NCBI RefSeq assembly: GCF_014650555.1 | Contig: NZ_BMVE01000004.1 | Coordinates: 1-64,000 of the forward strand | DNA length: 64,000 nucleotides | Source: Streptomyces goshikiensis | GTDB taxonomy: Bacteria > Actinomycetota > Actinomycetes > Streptomycetales > Streptomycetaceae | Reading direction: 5' to 3' | In this document: piece after piece, positions 63,526 through 64,000 of the stretch | How positions within the stretch are numbered: position 1 is the first letter of the stretch | Layout of the letters: the number at the start of each line of letters is the position of its first letter | Position numbers and translations under genes: made by a program | The notes under the pieces: generated by a model | Told to the model about the DNA's origin: nothing | Database searches by the model: none | What the model saw: the letters and a program-made list of their open reading frames with translations, nothing else

Positions 63526-64000
63526 TCAGGGGAGCAGGACGGCCTTGCCTCGGCCCAGGCGGGCTTCCAGGTCCGCGTGGGCCCGTGCGGCCTCGGCCAG
63601 GGGGTAGCTGCGCCAGACCGGTACGGCGAGGCTTCCGTCGGCGGCCAGTCGCGCCAGCTCCGGGAGGGACCGGCCTTCCTCGCCGGTGCCCGCGCTGAAG
63701 CGCACGCCGTGCCGCGCGGCGGCCATGTCGGCGATGGTCGTCACCCGGGCGGCGTCGCCGGTCAGGGCGACGGACTCGGCGAGCACGCCGGCGCCGGAGG
63801 CGTCGAAGACGAAGTCCACCCCGCCCGGGGCGGCGGCCTTCACCCGCTCCGCCCAGCCGTCGCCGTAGCGGACCGCGGTGGCGCCGAGGCGGTCCACCTG
63901 CTCCAGGTCCCGCTCGGCGGCGGTGCCGATGACGGTGACGCCCCGGGCGACGGCCAGCTGCACCGCGACGACGCCCACGCCGCCGGCGGCGCCGTGGACG
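63526..64000 (-). CDS. Zinc-type alcohol dehydrogenase/quinone oxidoreductase, 5' part missing
   Basis: This open reading frame continues beyond the window edge; 158 residues of its C-terminal part are visible. VHGAAGGVGVVAVQLA is the NAD(P)-binding glycine motif of medium-chain dehydrogenases, followed by VIGTAAERDLEQVDRLGA and VDFVFDASG. The end AHADLEARLGRGKAVLLP is typical of the quinone oxidoreductase/QorA-like branch. It probably reduces a quinone or enone with NADPH. The repeat-rich region lies downstream of its stop. Confidence 0.88.
   Translation of the reverse strand, partial: VHGAAGGVGVVAVQLAVARGVTVIGTAAERDLEQVDRLGATAVRYGDGWAERVKAAAPGGVDFVFDASGAGVLAESVALTGDAARVTTIADMAAARHGVRFSAGTGEEGRSLPELARLAADGSLAVPVWRSYPLAEAARAHADLEARLGRGKAVLLP

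Noticed and set aside
62832..63698. A 288-codon plus-strand frame
   Set aside because: It encodes only repeats such as GAGAAGRDR and runs antisense into the oxidoreductase gene. No ribosome site or family.

Overview
The window is a stretch of chromosome from a Streptomyces species or a very close relative. The evidence is the very high G+C content, the many GTG starts, a BldC protein that matches my memory of the S. coelicolor sequence, an Lsr2-type protein beside the purine genes, DUF3073 and DUF6274 proteins, and valine dehydrogenase. From memory, the gene order follows S. coelicolor roughly from SCO4120 down to SCO4067. No search was run. It reads as core chromosome: I see no phage, insertion sequence, CRISPR array or transfer module.

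Left part (1-23 kb): signalling and regulation. In order: a MarR regulator divergent from an MFS exporter, a PAS/PP2C/ATPase phosphatase, a type II NADH dehydrogenase, a TetR regulator, a membrane-bound ECF sigma factor fusion that converges on a large BTAD/ATPase regulator, an asparagine-synthase-like protein, a sporulation-associated TPR regulator, an L-2-hydroxyglutarate oxidase, TrmB, a PrsW-type protease, an M23 endopeptidase and a membrane PP2C phosphatase.

Middle (23-39 kb): tRNAs fMet and Lys, a DEAD-box helicase with a long Arg/Gly-rich tail, a lipoprotein, a coupled zincin-crcB-crcB operon, a tRNA Glu-Asp-Phe cluster, a DsbA/CcdA-like thiol redox pair, the DEAH helicase HrpA, a second tRNA-Asp, DUF6274, bldC with a textbook terminator, valine dehydrogenase and DUF3073.

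Right part (39-64 kb): de novo purine synthesis, all on the minus strand: purF-purM, the coupled purS-purQ-purL operon, purC and purD. Among them lie a Tat-exported sulfatase, a META-domain lipoprotein, a mycothiol-type enzyme, LsrL, two adjacent tRNA-Gly genes, an ABC exporter with its two-component system, a third tRNA-Gly, an N,N-dimethylformamidase-like protein and an M48-like membrane protein without its zinc motif. Then come dnaX with the 4.5S SRP RNA just upstream, tRNA-Ser, an alpha/beta hydrolase, a repeat-rich gap and a truncated oxidoreductase at the right edge.

The most striking item is the tRNA-Gly(UCC) at 49242-49313. Its T-loop reads UGC where T-Psi-C is expected, its T-stem is poor and its D-loop lacks the GG pair. 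As I recall, these are the marks of the staphylococcal non-proteinogenic tRNA-Gly species used for peptidoglycan bridges. Streptomyces peptidoglycan also carries a glycine bridge, so a cell-wall role is a reasonable but unproven idea.
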